This document shows positions 54,904 to 62,534 of a DNA stretch of 64,000 bases, piece after piece. The notes beneath the pieces were generated by a model. It was not told where the DNA came from and made no database searches. It was given only the letters and a program-made list of their open reading frames with translations. The DNA lies in contig NZ_FPAZ01000001.1 in NCBI RefSeq assembly GCF_900116435.1, forward strand, positions 173,426 through 237,425, written 5' to 3'. Every line of letters starts with the position of its first letter. Positions within the stretch are counted from its first letter, which is position 1. The translations under genes were made by a program, and so were the position numbers. The DNA comes from Pseudoalteromonas lipolytica. Lineage in GTDB: Bacteria > Pseudomonadota > Gammaproteobacteria > Enterobacterales > Alteromonadaceae.

Positions 54904-55908
54904 TTATAAGAACTTACCTAGCGCTTTAACTTGGTCTAGCATGCGGTTTGAGAAACCCCACTCATTGTCGTACCAAGCCATCACTTTAACAAGCTTACCA
55001 TCTACTTTAGTTTGCGTAGAATCGAATATTGAAGACGCTGGATTGTGGTTAAAGTCGATAGAAACAAGCGGTAATTCGTTGTACTCAAGAATACCTTGCA
55101 TTGCACCTTCTGATGCGGCTTTAACTACTTCGTTGATTTCAGCGGCTGTTGTTTCACGCTTAGCAACAAATGTTAAGTCCACTAAAGACACGTTAATTGT
55201 CGGTACACGCACTGCCATACCGTCAAGTTTACCCGCAAGTTCAGGAAGTACTAAACCAACGGCTTTAGCAGCCCCTGTTTTCGTTGGGATCATTGACTGT
55301 GTCGCACTGCGCGCACGGTATAAGTCTGGGTGATAAACGTCAGATAGATTTTGATCATTTGTATAAGCATGAATGGTTGTCATGCTACCTTGCTCAATAC
55401 CCACTGTGTCGTTGATTGCTTTTGCAATTGGCGCTAGACAGTTTGTTGTACACGATGCGTTTGAGATGATGTTGCTGTCAGCGTTTAATACGTCGCTGTT
55501 CACACCATGAACAACCGTCGCATCCATATCAGTACCGGGTGCAGATACGATCACTTTTTTAGCGCCCGCTTCAATGTGCTTTGCAGCAGCTTCGCGCGAT
55601 GTGAATAAGCCAGTACATTCTAAAACGATATCTACGTTTAGTGCTTTCCACGGTAAGTTGGCAGGATCACGCTCTTGTGTTAGGGTAATTTCGTCGTTAC
55701 CAATTAACATGGTGTTTTCAGCAAGTGTTACTTTTTGAGAAAATTGACCGTGTACTGAGTCAAATTGCGTTAAATGCGCGTTAACATTTGCTGGTGCTAA
55801 ATCGTTGATGGCAACGATTTTGATTTCGTTGTTTTGAGCTGACTCATAAAGGGCACGTAATACGTTACGACCGATACGTCCATAGCCATTAATTGCAACA
55901 TTAATCAT
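54904..55908 (-). CDS. gap: Type I glyceraldehyde-3-phosphate dehydrogenase
   Basis: 334 residues with the NAD-binding start [14 protein letters not shown] and the active-site [15 protein letters not shown] (catalytic Cys near residue 153). As third gene of edd-eda-gap it processes the glyceraldehyde 3-phosphate released by Eda, linking the Entner-Doudoroff path to lower glycolysis. It starts 18 bp after eda. Other gap genes may exist elsewhere in the genome. Confidence 0.96.
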   Translation of the reverse strand: MINVAINGYGRIGRNVLRALYESAQNNEIKIVAINDLAPANVNAHLTQFDSVHGQFSQKVTLAENTMLIGNDEITLTQERDPANLPWKALNVDIVLECTGLFTSREAAAKHIEAGAKKVIVSAPGTDMDATVVHGVNSDVLNADSNIISNASCTTNCLAPIAKAINDTVGIEQGSMTTIHAYTNDQNLSDVYHPDLYRARSATQSMIPTKTGAAKAVGLVLPELAGKLDGMAVRVPTINVSLVDLTFVAKRETTAAEINEVVKAASEGAMQGILEYNELPLVSIDFNHNPASSIFDSTQTKVDGKLVKVMAWYDNEWGFSNRMLDQVKALGKFL

Positions 55909-55926
55909 TCTAATATCTCCCGTTAA

Positions 55927-56547
55927 TTATTTTACTTCACTTGCTTGGCGAGCAAGCGCTTCAATGGCTTGCCAGTCTTTGTTTTCAATAAGTTGTTTAT
56001 CTAACATCCACGTACCACCCACACAAATAACATTGCTTAATGCAAGGTAGTTAGGTGCGGTTTCAAGGCTAATGCCACCTGTAGGGCAAAAAGTCACTTG
56101 CGGTAAAGGACCGCCAATTGATTTGAGCATCGCGGTGCCGCCCGCTGCTTCTGCAGGGAAAAACTTTAAGAACTTAAAGCCATGGCTTACTAACTTCATT
56201 ACTTCACTGGGGGTTGCGGCACCGGGTAAAAATGGAATGTCAGACTCTTTAGCCAGTGCTAATAATTCGTCGTTTACACCTGGGCTCACCATAAAGTCAG
56301 CACCGGCTTCAACAGATGCATTAAATGTCGCTTTATCAACCACAGTACCTGTGCCTACGTATGCTTCTGGTACGGCTTCTTTCATTAGCTTTACTGCCTC
56401 TGCCGCAATCGGTGTGCGCAAGGTGATTTCTAATGCTTTTAAGCCGCCGTTATAAAGCGCGCGTGCTAGCGGTGCTGCATCTTCAAGTTTTTCGATTACA
56501 ACAACCGGTACCACAGGTGCCGATGATAAAATTTTCTCAATGCTCAT
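55927..56547 (-). CDS. eda: KHG/KDPG aldolase
   Basis: 206 residues. The Schiff-base lysine is in FLKFFPAEAAGG (near residue 132), Glu in ALEITLRTP (near 43), with GTGTVVDKATF typical. It splits 2-keto-3-deoxy-6-phosphogluconate into pyruvate and glyceraldehyde 3-phosphate. Middle gene of the edd-eda-gap operon, 34 bp after edd. Confidence 0.96.
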   Translation of the reverse strand: MSIEKILSSAPVVPVVVIEKLEDAAPLARALYNGGLKALEITLRTPIAAEAVKLMKEAVPEAYVGTGTVVDKATFNASVEAGADFMVSPGVNDELLALAKESDIPFLPGAATPSEVMKLVSHGFKFLKFFPAEAAGGTAMLKSIGGPLPQVTFCPTGGISLETAPNYLALSNVICVGGTWMLDKQLIENKDWQAIEALARQASEVK

Positions 56548-56581
56548 TGTATGTTCCTCATAGCCCAGTAACGGCGTATTA

Positions 56582-58432
56582 TTATTCTAAACCGAAGGCG
56601 CTTGCGCCAAGGTCTGCACTACTTACTATATTTCTGAAACCTGCGAATAACTCTCGGCCTGTACCGTATGTTTGGCTCGGTTGGCTAAGTTGTAATTCAC
56701 GTTTTGCTAATTCTTCATCACTTACATGCACCTTTAATACACCCGCTGGTGCATCAAGCGTTATCAAATCACCTTCGTGAATTTTAGCAATCACACCACC
56801 TTCAACCGCTTCTGGTGCTAAGTGAATGGCTGCAGGCACTTTACCTGACGCACCCGACATACGGCCGTCTGTTACGATAGCCACTTTGTAACCTTGGTCT
56901 TGTAGCGTTGCCATCACAGGTGTGAGCTTATGAAGCTCAGGCATCCCTTTTGCTTTTGGCCCTTGCTCTTTTAAAACAGCAATAAAGTCGGTGTTAAGTT
57001 CACCACGGCTGTACGCTTCTTGTAGCTCACCTTGCGAGCTGAATACTTTAGCTGGTGCAGATACAACTTGGTGCGACTCTGCAACCGCTGATACTTTAAT
57101 AACCGCTTTACCCAGATTACCCGTTAATAGTTGTAAGCCACCTTGTTTGCTAAATGGATTATCAATTGGGCGTAATACTTCTTCGTCGTGTGATTTTTCT
57201 GGACATGCAACCCATTTCACTTTGCTTGGCCCTGAGCTATCCGTCATGATCACTGAAGTATCTTTATCTAGCATTGGCTCAGTTGTATAGGCCTCTAAGC
57301 CATCACCTACTATGGTTTTTACATCGTTATGTAAGTAGCCTTTGCTTAATAGCTGCTTCATTAAGAAGCCCATGCCGCCAGCGGCTTGGAAATGGTTCAC
57401 ATCGGCTGAACCGTTCGGGTAGATACGTGTAAGCAGAGGCACAACCTCTGACAAGTCAGACATGTCTTTCCACGTCAGGATCACACCTGCCGCTTTAGCA
57501 ATAGCCACTAAGTGAATCGCGTGGTTTGTAGAGCCACCTGTAGAAAGCAAGCCTACAAGACCATTAATGATCGTTTTTTCACTGACGACGTCGGCTAGAC
57601 AGTTTGCATCTTTCGTTTCAATTAACTGTTTCAACATTGTTTCAACAGCATGGCCTGTTAAACCATCACGAAGCTCTGTGTAAGGGTTAATGAATGAGCT
57701 ACCTGGAAGGTGAAGACCCATAATTTCCATTAACATTTGGTTAGAGTTTGCCGTGCCGTAGAATGTGCAAGTACCTGCACTATGGTATGACGCGCTTTCA
57801 GCTTCTAAAAGCTCTTCACGACTAACCAAACCTTGAGCAAACTTTTGACGAACACGGGCTTTTTCTTTGTTAGGGATGCCAGACTGCATTGGCCCTGCTG
57901 GCAAGAAATACGTAGGTAAGTGACCAAAAGATAACGCACCAATTAATAGCCCTGGGACAATCTTGTCACACACACCTAAACAGAAAACACCGTCGAACAC
58001 ATCATGTGATAAAGAAACCGCAGTAGACATTGCAATCACATCGCGTGAAAACAATGACAATTCCATACCATCACGACCTTGCGTAACACCGTCACACATG
58101 GCTGGTACGCCACCAGCAACTTGAGCGGTTGCATCATACTTGGTAGCAAGGTTCTTGATGATTTCAGGATAATCTTTGTAAGGCACATGCGCTGAAAGCA
58201 TGTCGTTATAAGAATTGATAATCGCTAAATTAGGTTGCTCATCTGCTTTTAAACGAGCTTTGTCATCACTGCTACAGGCAGCCATAACATGGGCGATATT
58301 ACCACAACCTAAACCGGCACGGACTCTTGTTTGTTTTTTTGCGTGCGCGATTCGCTCTAAATAAGCTTGGCGGGTCTCTTTACTGCGTTCTATAACGCGT
58401 TCGGTGACTTCTTGAATACGAGGATGCAACAT
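56582..58432 (-). CDS. edd: Phosphogluconate dehydratase
   Basis: 616 residues from ATG 58432 ([20 protein letters not shown] follows, aligned with the start of Escherichia coli Edd; in-frame ATGs at 58447 and 58480 are possible). An IlvD/Edd family 4Fe-4S dehydratase with the cluster cysteines in the [12 protein letters not shown] segment, CDKIVPG and [12 protein letters not shown]. It converts 6-phosphogluconate to KDPG. Two LacI-type operators lie 120-180 nt upstream. Confidence 0.95.
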   Translation of the reverse strand: MLHPRIQEVTERVIERSKETRQAYLERIAHAKKQTRVRAGLGCGNIAHVMAACSSDDKARLKADEQPNLAIINSYNDMLSAHVPYKDYPEIIKNLATKYDATAQVAGGVPAMCDGVTQGRDGMELSLFSRDVIAMSTAVSLSHDVFDGVFCLGVCDKIVPGLLIGALSFGHLPTYFLPAGPMQSGIPNKEKARVRQKFAQGLVSREELLEAESASYHSAGTCTFYGTANSNQMLMEIMGLHLPGSSFINPYTELRDGLTGHAVETMLKQLIETKDANCLADVVSEKTIINGLVGLLSTGGSTNHAIHLVAIAKAAGVILTWKDMSDLSEVVPLLTRIYPNGSADVNHFQAAGGMGFLMKQLLSKGYLHNDVKTIVGDGLEAYTTEPMLDKDTSVIMTDSSGPSKVKWVACPEKSHDEEVLRPIDNPFSKQGGLQLLTGNLGKAVIKVSAVAESHQVVSAPAKVFSSQGELQEAYSRGELNTDFIAVLKEQGPKAKGMPELHKLTPVMATLQDQGYKVAIVTDGRMSGASGKVPAAIHLAPEAVEGGVIAKIHEGDLITLDAPAGVLKVHVSDEELAKRELQLSQPSQTYGTGRELFAGFRNIVSSADLGASAFGLE

Positions 58433-58567
58433 ATAAATTCGACTCATCTCTATAGTTAGAGGATAAAGGCTCAGTGACAATTAAAGACTCCACGAAAATA
58501 ATTGCACTGAGCATCTTTGATTTACCCGTTCAAAGGTACGCTGACAGGCTGTCTCTCACAACCAACC

Positions 58568-58581
58568 TGACACCGGTGTCA
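58568..58581. promoter_or_regulatory. LacI-type operator, edd-proximal copy
   Basis: Perfect 14-bp palindrome TGACACCGGTGTCA with the central CCGG typical of LacI-family sites. It lies just downstream of the predicted edd promoter and 33 bp from the second copy (about three helical turns), suggesting cooperative binding. Confidence 0.85.
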
Positions 58582-58600
58582 CTGTATTAACTCATGACTG

Positions 58601-58614
58601 TGACACCGGTGTCA
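58601..58614. promoter_or_regulatory. LacI-type operator, edd-distal copy with promoter -35
   Basis: Second perfect TGACACCGGTGTCA. On the minus strand a consensus -35 TTGACA (58615-58610) overlaps it, and a weaker -10 (GTTAAT, 18-bp spacing) falls between the two operators. Repressor binding would block RNA polymerase directly. Confidence 0.8.
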
Positions 58615-58809
58615 ACCCTATCTGTTAAATTTAGTTTAATTTTTTAAAATGACCAAATAATGAACAGTACTATTTTAGCTTAGTATGAATAGAATTCATG
58701 CAAAATCATGAGAAAGCGATTTGTTGAATGATGACACTAATAAGAGTTAACTTATTAATAAACAATATATTAGATGTTTTATATGAACGGTTTATAGATC
58801 AAATAAAAA

Positions 58810-58840
58810 AGCCCGAAAAAGCGTCACTCAATTTCGGGCT
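58810..58840 (-). terminator. Terminator of the glk-lacI transcript
   Basis: AGCCCGAAA / TTTCGGGCT stem with a 13-nt loop followed by TTTTTT on the minus strand, about 20 nt after the regulator stop. Confidence 0.85.
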
Positions 58841-58862
58841 ACTGTGAAAAACAAGATGAAAT

Positions 58863-59876
58863 TTATTTAATTGCTGCCGTTGACTCACGAGTAATCAATT
58901 TTGCTTCCAAAGTCACTTGATATGGTGACTCCTGTGGCTCACTAATATGGCTAATTAATTGTGTTACTGCTTGGTGTGTCATTTCTTCGACTGGTTGAGC
59001 AATGGTGGTTAAACCAGGCCAAATATGACGAGCAATGGGGGCATTATCAAACCCTGCTATCGAGATATCATCGGGTACTTTTAGCTGCATTTGTGTTGCT
59101 AATTTAAGGACCGCAGCAGCCATGTAATCATTTGATGCAAAAACAGCTGTCGGGCGTGGGCTTAAATCTAAAATAGTGCGCGCACTATCAACACCTGAAT
59201 GGTAACTAAAGTTACCCTCTTCGACTAAACGCTCGTTAAACTCAATGCCATTAGTAGCAAGTGCGCGACGATAACCTTTAAAGCGCTGCTCTGTCGCACT
59301 GTGATCCGGGTGACCTTTAATAAACGCAATTTCTTTGTGGCCGAGCTTAATTAAATGTTCTGTTATTTCAAAAGCGCCTTGCTCATCATTACTGCGTACA
59401 GAAATAGAATCATCCTCTAGCACGGCTGATGCAACACGGGCATACGGAATTTTTTTCGATTTTAAAAATGTAACAAGTTCAGCAAAATCTGAAAATGGAG
59501 GCGTTAGAACAATCCCGTCAAGTCGTGATGTTTGAAGTAACTGTTCTATATTACTGATCAGCTCTTCACCACGTAATTCACACGGGTGAATCAACAAATT
59601 ATAATTGTGTTCATGACACGCAGCTAACGCACCTGTTTGTACCCGCGTGATATAACTCTTACTTGGATTATCGTATAAGCAACCAATAATAAAACTACGG
59701 TTCTGCGCTAACCCTCGTGCGATAGGGTTTGGTGTGTAATCAAGCTCTTTAAATACTTTTAGTACTTTTTCGCGTGTAGCATCACTCACGTTTGGCTCAT
59801 TATTGAGCACACGAGACACTGTTTTTTTAGAAACACCGGCGTAGCTGGCGACACTATTAATGGTTACTTTTTTCAT
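58863..59876 (-). CDS. LacI family transcriptional regulator, glk-linked
   Basis: 337 residues from ATG 59876 (KKVTINSVASYAGVSKKTVSRV follows; TTG 59891 and GTG 59897 are other in-frame starts). N-terminal LacI HTH (about 1-58, including the hinge PNPIARGLA) and a sugar-binding domain with GFDNAPIARHIWPGLTTI. It follows glk by 28 bp and precedes the edd operon, whose promoter carries two LacI-type operators, so it is the prime candidate repressor of glucose catabolism. The ligand is presumably an Entner-Doudoroff intermediate or glucose derivative. Confidence 0.9.
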   Translation of the reverse strand: MKKVTINSVASYAGVSKKTVSRVLNNEPNVSDATREKVLKVFKELDYTPNPIARGLAQNRSFIIGCLYDNPSKSYITRVQTGALAACHEHNYNLLIHPCELRGEELISNIEQLLQTSRLDGIVLTPPFSDFAELVTFLKSKKIPYARVASAVLEDDSISVRSNDEQGAFEITEHLIKLGHKEIAFIKGHPDHSATEQRFKGYRRALATNGIEFNERLVEEGNFSYHSGVDSARTILDLSPRPTAVFASNDYMAAAVLKLATQMQLKVPDDISIAGFDNAPIARHIWPGLTTIAQPVEEMTHQAVTQLISHISEPQESPYQVTLEAKLITRESTAAIK

Positions 59877-59904
59877 CCGATACTCATCCAACGACACTCC
59901 TTGG

Positions 59905-60903
59905 TTACGCGTTACTATTTACATGTAAACACGCAGCAGCACCAACCAGTGGAATGTTGTCTTGTGTTACAAGCGTAACAGGGATTTGCGACGTATATTG
60001 CGACATAATACCTTTATCAGCAAAACGCTCAACAAATCGACTAGATAATAACCGTTGTTGCATACGAGGTAAAATCCCACCACCAATAAATACACCCCCT
60101 AAGGCGCCAAATGTAAGTGAAAGATCACCCGCAACACTGCCAATCCAATCACAGAACTGGTTAAGTGTGGCTTCGCATACTTCGCACTGGCCTGTGCTTG
60201 CCAGCTCGCTTATTTGCGCCGCATCAAGGTTTTTAGCTTCAACACCTTTAACAGCGGCCATTGCGCGATATAAATGGGCAATGCCTGGACCTGAGAAAAC
60301 AGTTTCTACAGATACATGGTTTAATTGCTTTTTAAGCTCTTTAATTAACTCACGGTCAAGTTCGGTCACTGCCGCAAGCGTAATGTGCCCTGCTTCACAG
60401 CTTAATACAGCACTGCCCTGCGACGTTCTCACTAAACAAGCAGCACCAAAACCCGTACCGGGTCCCATGACAGCAATATTTGCATTGTCATCAGCTTGTC
60501 CAGCTTTCACTGCAACATTTTTTGAATCATCTAAATAAGGTGCAGCATACGCAAAAGCAGCAAAGTCATTAATGACTTCTAATTGCGTAAAAGCAAATTC
60601 ATTTTTAAGGTCGGCAACACTAAAGTGCCAACCTAAGTTAGTAAGGTGTACTTGTCCAGCTTTAATTGGACCCGCAACGGCTAAACATGCTCGCGACGGT
60701 TTTGCATACGAAATATGATTAAAATAATGTGATATGGCGCTTTCAAGTGAACCAAAATCTGCGCTTGGAAATTTAAGATTTTGCTCGATAACGAATTGAT
60801 TTGTTTGTTCGTTAAAGTCTGTGATTAAGGCAAAACGCGCATTAGTGCCACCAATATCGGCAACGAGAATGGGATCAAATTCTGTGTTAGGCTGTGTGTT
60901 CAT
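59905..60903 (-). CDS. glk: Glucokinase (ROK-independent, GlcK/Glk family)
   Basis: 332 residues of the bacterial Glk family: ATP/phosphate loop VADIGGTNARFALIT, sugar site VINDFAAFAYAAP and GPGTGFGAACLV, and the EAGHITLA segment holding the Glu/His of glucose binding. It phosphorylates free glucose for the Entner-Doudoroff route encoded next door. It heads the glk-lacI transcript. Its upstream region contains an operator copy and, closer in, a terminator-like hairpin. Confidence 0.93.
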   Translation of the reverse strand: MNTQPNTEFDPILVADIGGTNARFALITDFNEQTNQFVIEQNLKFPSADFGSLESAISHYFNHISYAKPSRACLAVAGPIKAGQVHLTNLGWHFSVADLKNEFAFTQLEVINDFAAFAYAAPYLDDSKNVAVKAGQADDNANIAVMGPGTGFGAACLVRTSQGSAVLSCEAGHITLAAVTELDRELIKELKKQLNHVSVETVFSGPGIAHLYRAMAAVKGVEAKNLDAAQISELASTGQCEVCEATLNQFCDWIGSVAGDLSLTFGALGGVFIGGGILPRMQQRLLSSRFVERFADKGIMSQYTSQIPVTLVTQDNIPLVGAAACLHVNSNA

Positions 60904-61019
60904 GTTGTTTTCTCTATTTGTCTAAGCTTTTTGCCGCTTATTCTTATATTTTTCAATGGCCTAGCCACTGTATTTGATAATACTTTGAGCTATCCTCTCA
61001 AAGCAGCTATCTTTAGTAT

Positions 61020-61050
61020 TAAAAAAATGCTGCCCAAATAAATGGGCAGC
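61020..61050 (-). terminator. Terminator-like hairpin in the glk leader
   Basis: GCTGCCCA / TGGGCAGC stem with a 6-nt loop and a run of seven T on the minus strand. It lies about 120 nt before the glk start, between that gene and the operator at 61092, and no minus-strand gene precedes it. It may be an attenuator or a relic. Confidence 0.7.
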
Positions 61051-61091
61051 CAAATACGTTTTGACAACAAAATGATAAAACAGCGACATTA

Positions 61092-61105
61092 TGACACCGG
61101 TGTCA
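61092..61105. promoter_or_regulatory. LacI-type operator between glk and the second LacI gene
   Basis: Third perfect copy of TGACACCGGTGTCA in the window. Placed between divergent genes it may control glk, the second regulator gene or both. A partial match (TGACACTG, 61287-61294) lies near the second regulator start. Confidence 0.85.
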
Positions 61106-61309
61106 GCTTTGAATCAATAAAAATTTTCATTATTTACCCATGCATACGTATTTATTCACTAAAATGACAGTGTAGGTATGGATAAAAAGTAAAATAAATG
61201 CTTGCTTATTAACGTATTTCGCTTTGCTGTGTGACTCATCACAAATTGCTTGAAAAAAATAATAAATAGCCGAAAATGGCACTCACTGACACTGTAACTT
61301 GGTAACCAT

Positions 61310-62329
61310 ATGAAAGGTAAGGCTACATCATTTGACATTGCACACTATGCAGGTGTGTCTCAGTCAACCGTGTCTCGCGCACTCAGAAATAGTCCGCTGG
61401 TCAACGAAGAAACACGTCGACGAGTTCACGAGGTCGCAAAACAGCTTAATTATAAAGTAGATAAAAATGCCAGTAACTTGCGCACGCAACAAAGCAGCAC
61501 CCTCGCGCTGTTACTCTTTGAAGATCCTACATCGGATGAGTCACAAATAAATCCTTTCTTTTTGGCCATGCTTGGCAGTATTACGCGTGCTTGCGCAAAA
61601 GAAGGCTACGATTTATTGGTTTCCTTTCAGTCAAGTAGCTCTGATTGGCAAGCCGACTATGAAGATAGTCACCGCGCTGATGGCCTTATATTACTTGGCT
61701 ATGGCGACTACTTAGACTATCAACCCAAGTTTAGAACCTTAATTGAGCAAAACACCAAGTTTGTTTGTTGGGGAGCCAGTGTAGATAACCGCCCTGACTT
61801 AACGGTTAGCTGTGATAATTATGGTGGCGGAAAAATGGCGGCGCAGCATTTACTGGCAACCGGTCGCACCGATTGTGCTTTTATAGGTGATGCATCAGAC
61901 CATAGCCCTGAATTTTTTGCTCGCTACCACGGCTTTAAAGATGCCTTTTTGGCAAAAGGGATTACTCTTAGCGAACGAAAAATGGCCAATGCAATTTCTA
62001 CAGAAGAGTCAGGTTACCATGCCACTCGTTCACTGATTGCTAATAATATTCGCTTTAACTCGCTGTTTGCTGCGAGTGACTTAATTGCTATTGGTGCTAT
62101 TCGGGCTTTAAAAGAAGCAAAAATCAACGTGCCCGACGATGTTCATGTTGTAGGGTTTGATAATATTGCTGTTGCGAGTTTTGTTAATCCACCGCTAACA
62201 ACAGTACAGCAAGACACCACACTCGCAGGGCAAATGTTAGTTGATAACCTTTTAAAACTAATTCGAGGTGAACCGGTTGAGAACACCCTACTCCCGCCGC
62301 GTTTAATCATTCGAGGTTCAAGTATTTAA
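61310..62329 (+). CDS. LacI family transcriptional regulator, second copy
   Basis: 339 residues with the LacI HTH (TSFDIAHYAGVSQSTVSRALRNSP, about 6-30) and sugar-binding domain (GFDNIAVASFVNPPLTTVQQDT near 280). Sequence differs clearly from the other LacI protein, so the two probably recognise different ligands. It is divergent from glk with an operator copy between. Which of the two regulators binds TGACACCGGTGTCA is not resolved by sequence. Confidence 0.9.
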   Translation: MKGKATSFDIAHYAGVSQSTVSRALRNSPLVNEETRRRVHEVAKQLNYKVDKNASNLRTQQSSTLALLLFEDPTSDESQINPFFLAMLGSITRACAKEGYDLLVSFQSSSSDWQADYEDSHRADGLILLGYGDYLDYQPKFRTLIEQNTKFVCWGASVDNRPDLTVSCDNYGGGKMAAQHLLATGRTDCAFIGDASDHSPEFFARYHGFKDAFLAKGITLSERKMANAISTEESGYHATRSLIANNIRFNSLFAASDLIAIGAIRALKEAKINVPDDVHVVGFDNIAVASFVNPPLTTVQQDTTLAGQMLVDNLLKLIRGEPVENTLLPPRLIIRGSSI

Positions 62330-62365
62330 ATCGCTAGATAAGGGCTCTTAAGCGAGTCAATCTCT

Positions 62366-62417
62366 AGCCATTTTCATTCACTGACAATTCAACTACCATT
62401 AAAATGGCTTTTTTTTC
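62366..62417 (+). terminator. Terminator of the second LacI gene
   Basis: AGCCATTTT / AAAATGGCT stem with a long (26-nt) loop followed by TTTTTTTT. A usable but loose terminator, 37 nt after the stop. Confidence 0.6.
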
Positions 62418-62534
62418 GATTTACCCAAGACTATTACCGCGAAAAAGCAGATAATTACACCTATTATGATGAAAACGCTATTAGCAAGCTTTTAAAGTTT
62501 GTAGTAGCTAAGCGCACTAAGGTGGAATTTTTTA

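Larger units (their letters stand above)
58448..58862. promoter_or_regulatory. Region between edd and the LacI regulator gene
   Basis: About 400 bp holding the leader and promoter of edd with its two operators, and the terminator of the upstream LacI gene (58810-58840). I see no additional gene in it. Confidence 0.6.
60904..61309. promoter_or_regulatory. Divergent control region of glk and the second LacI gene
   Basis: About 400 bp, with the operator at 61092, the terminator-like hairpin at 61020-61050 and no credible gene on either strand. In other genomes a sugar transporter often stands here; none is present. Confidence 0.5.

Noticed and set aside
54941-55333. 130-residue frame antisense to gap
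   Set aside because: A shadow of the strongly conserved gap gene, caused by its codon use.
59954-60538. 194-residue open frame on the plus strand
   Set aside because: It is wholly antisense to glk, whose motifs are complete, and shows no domain or start signal.
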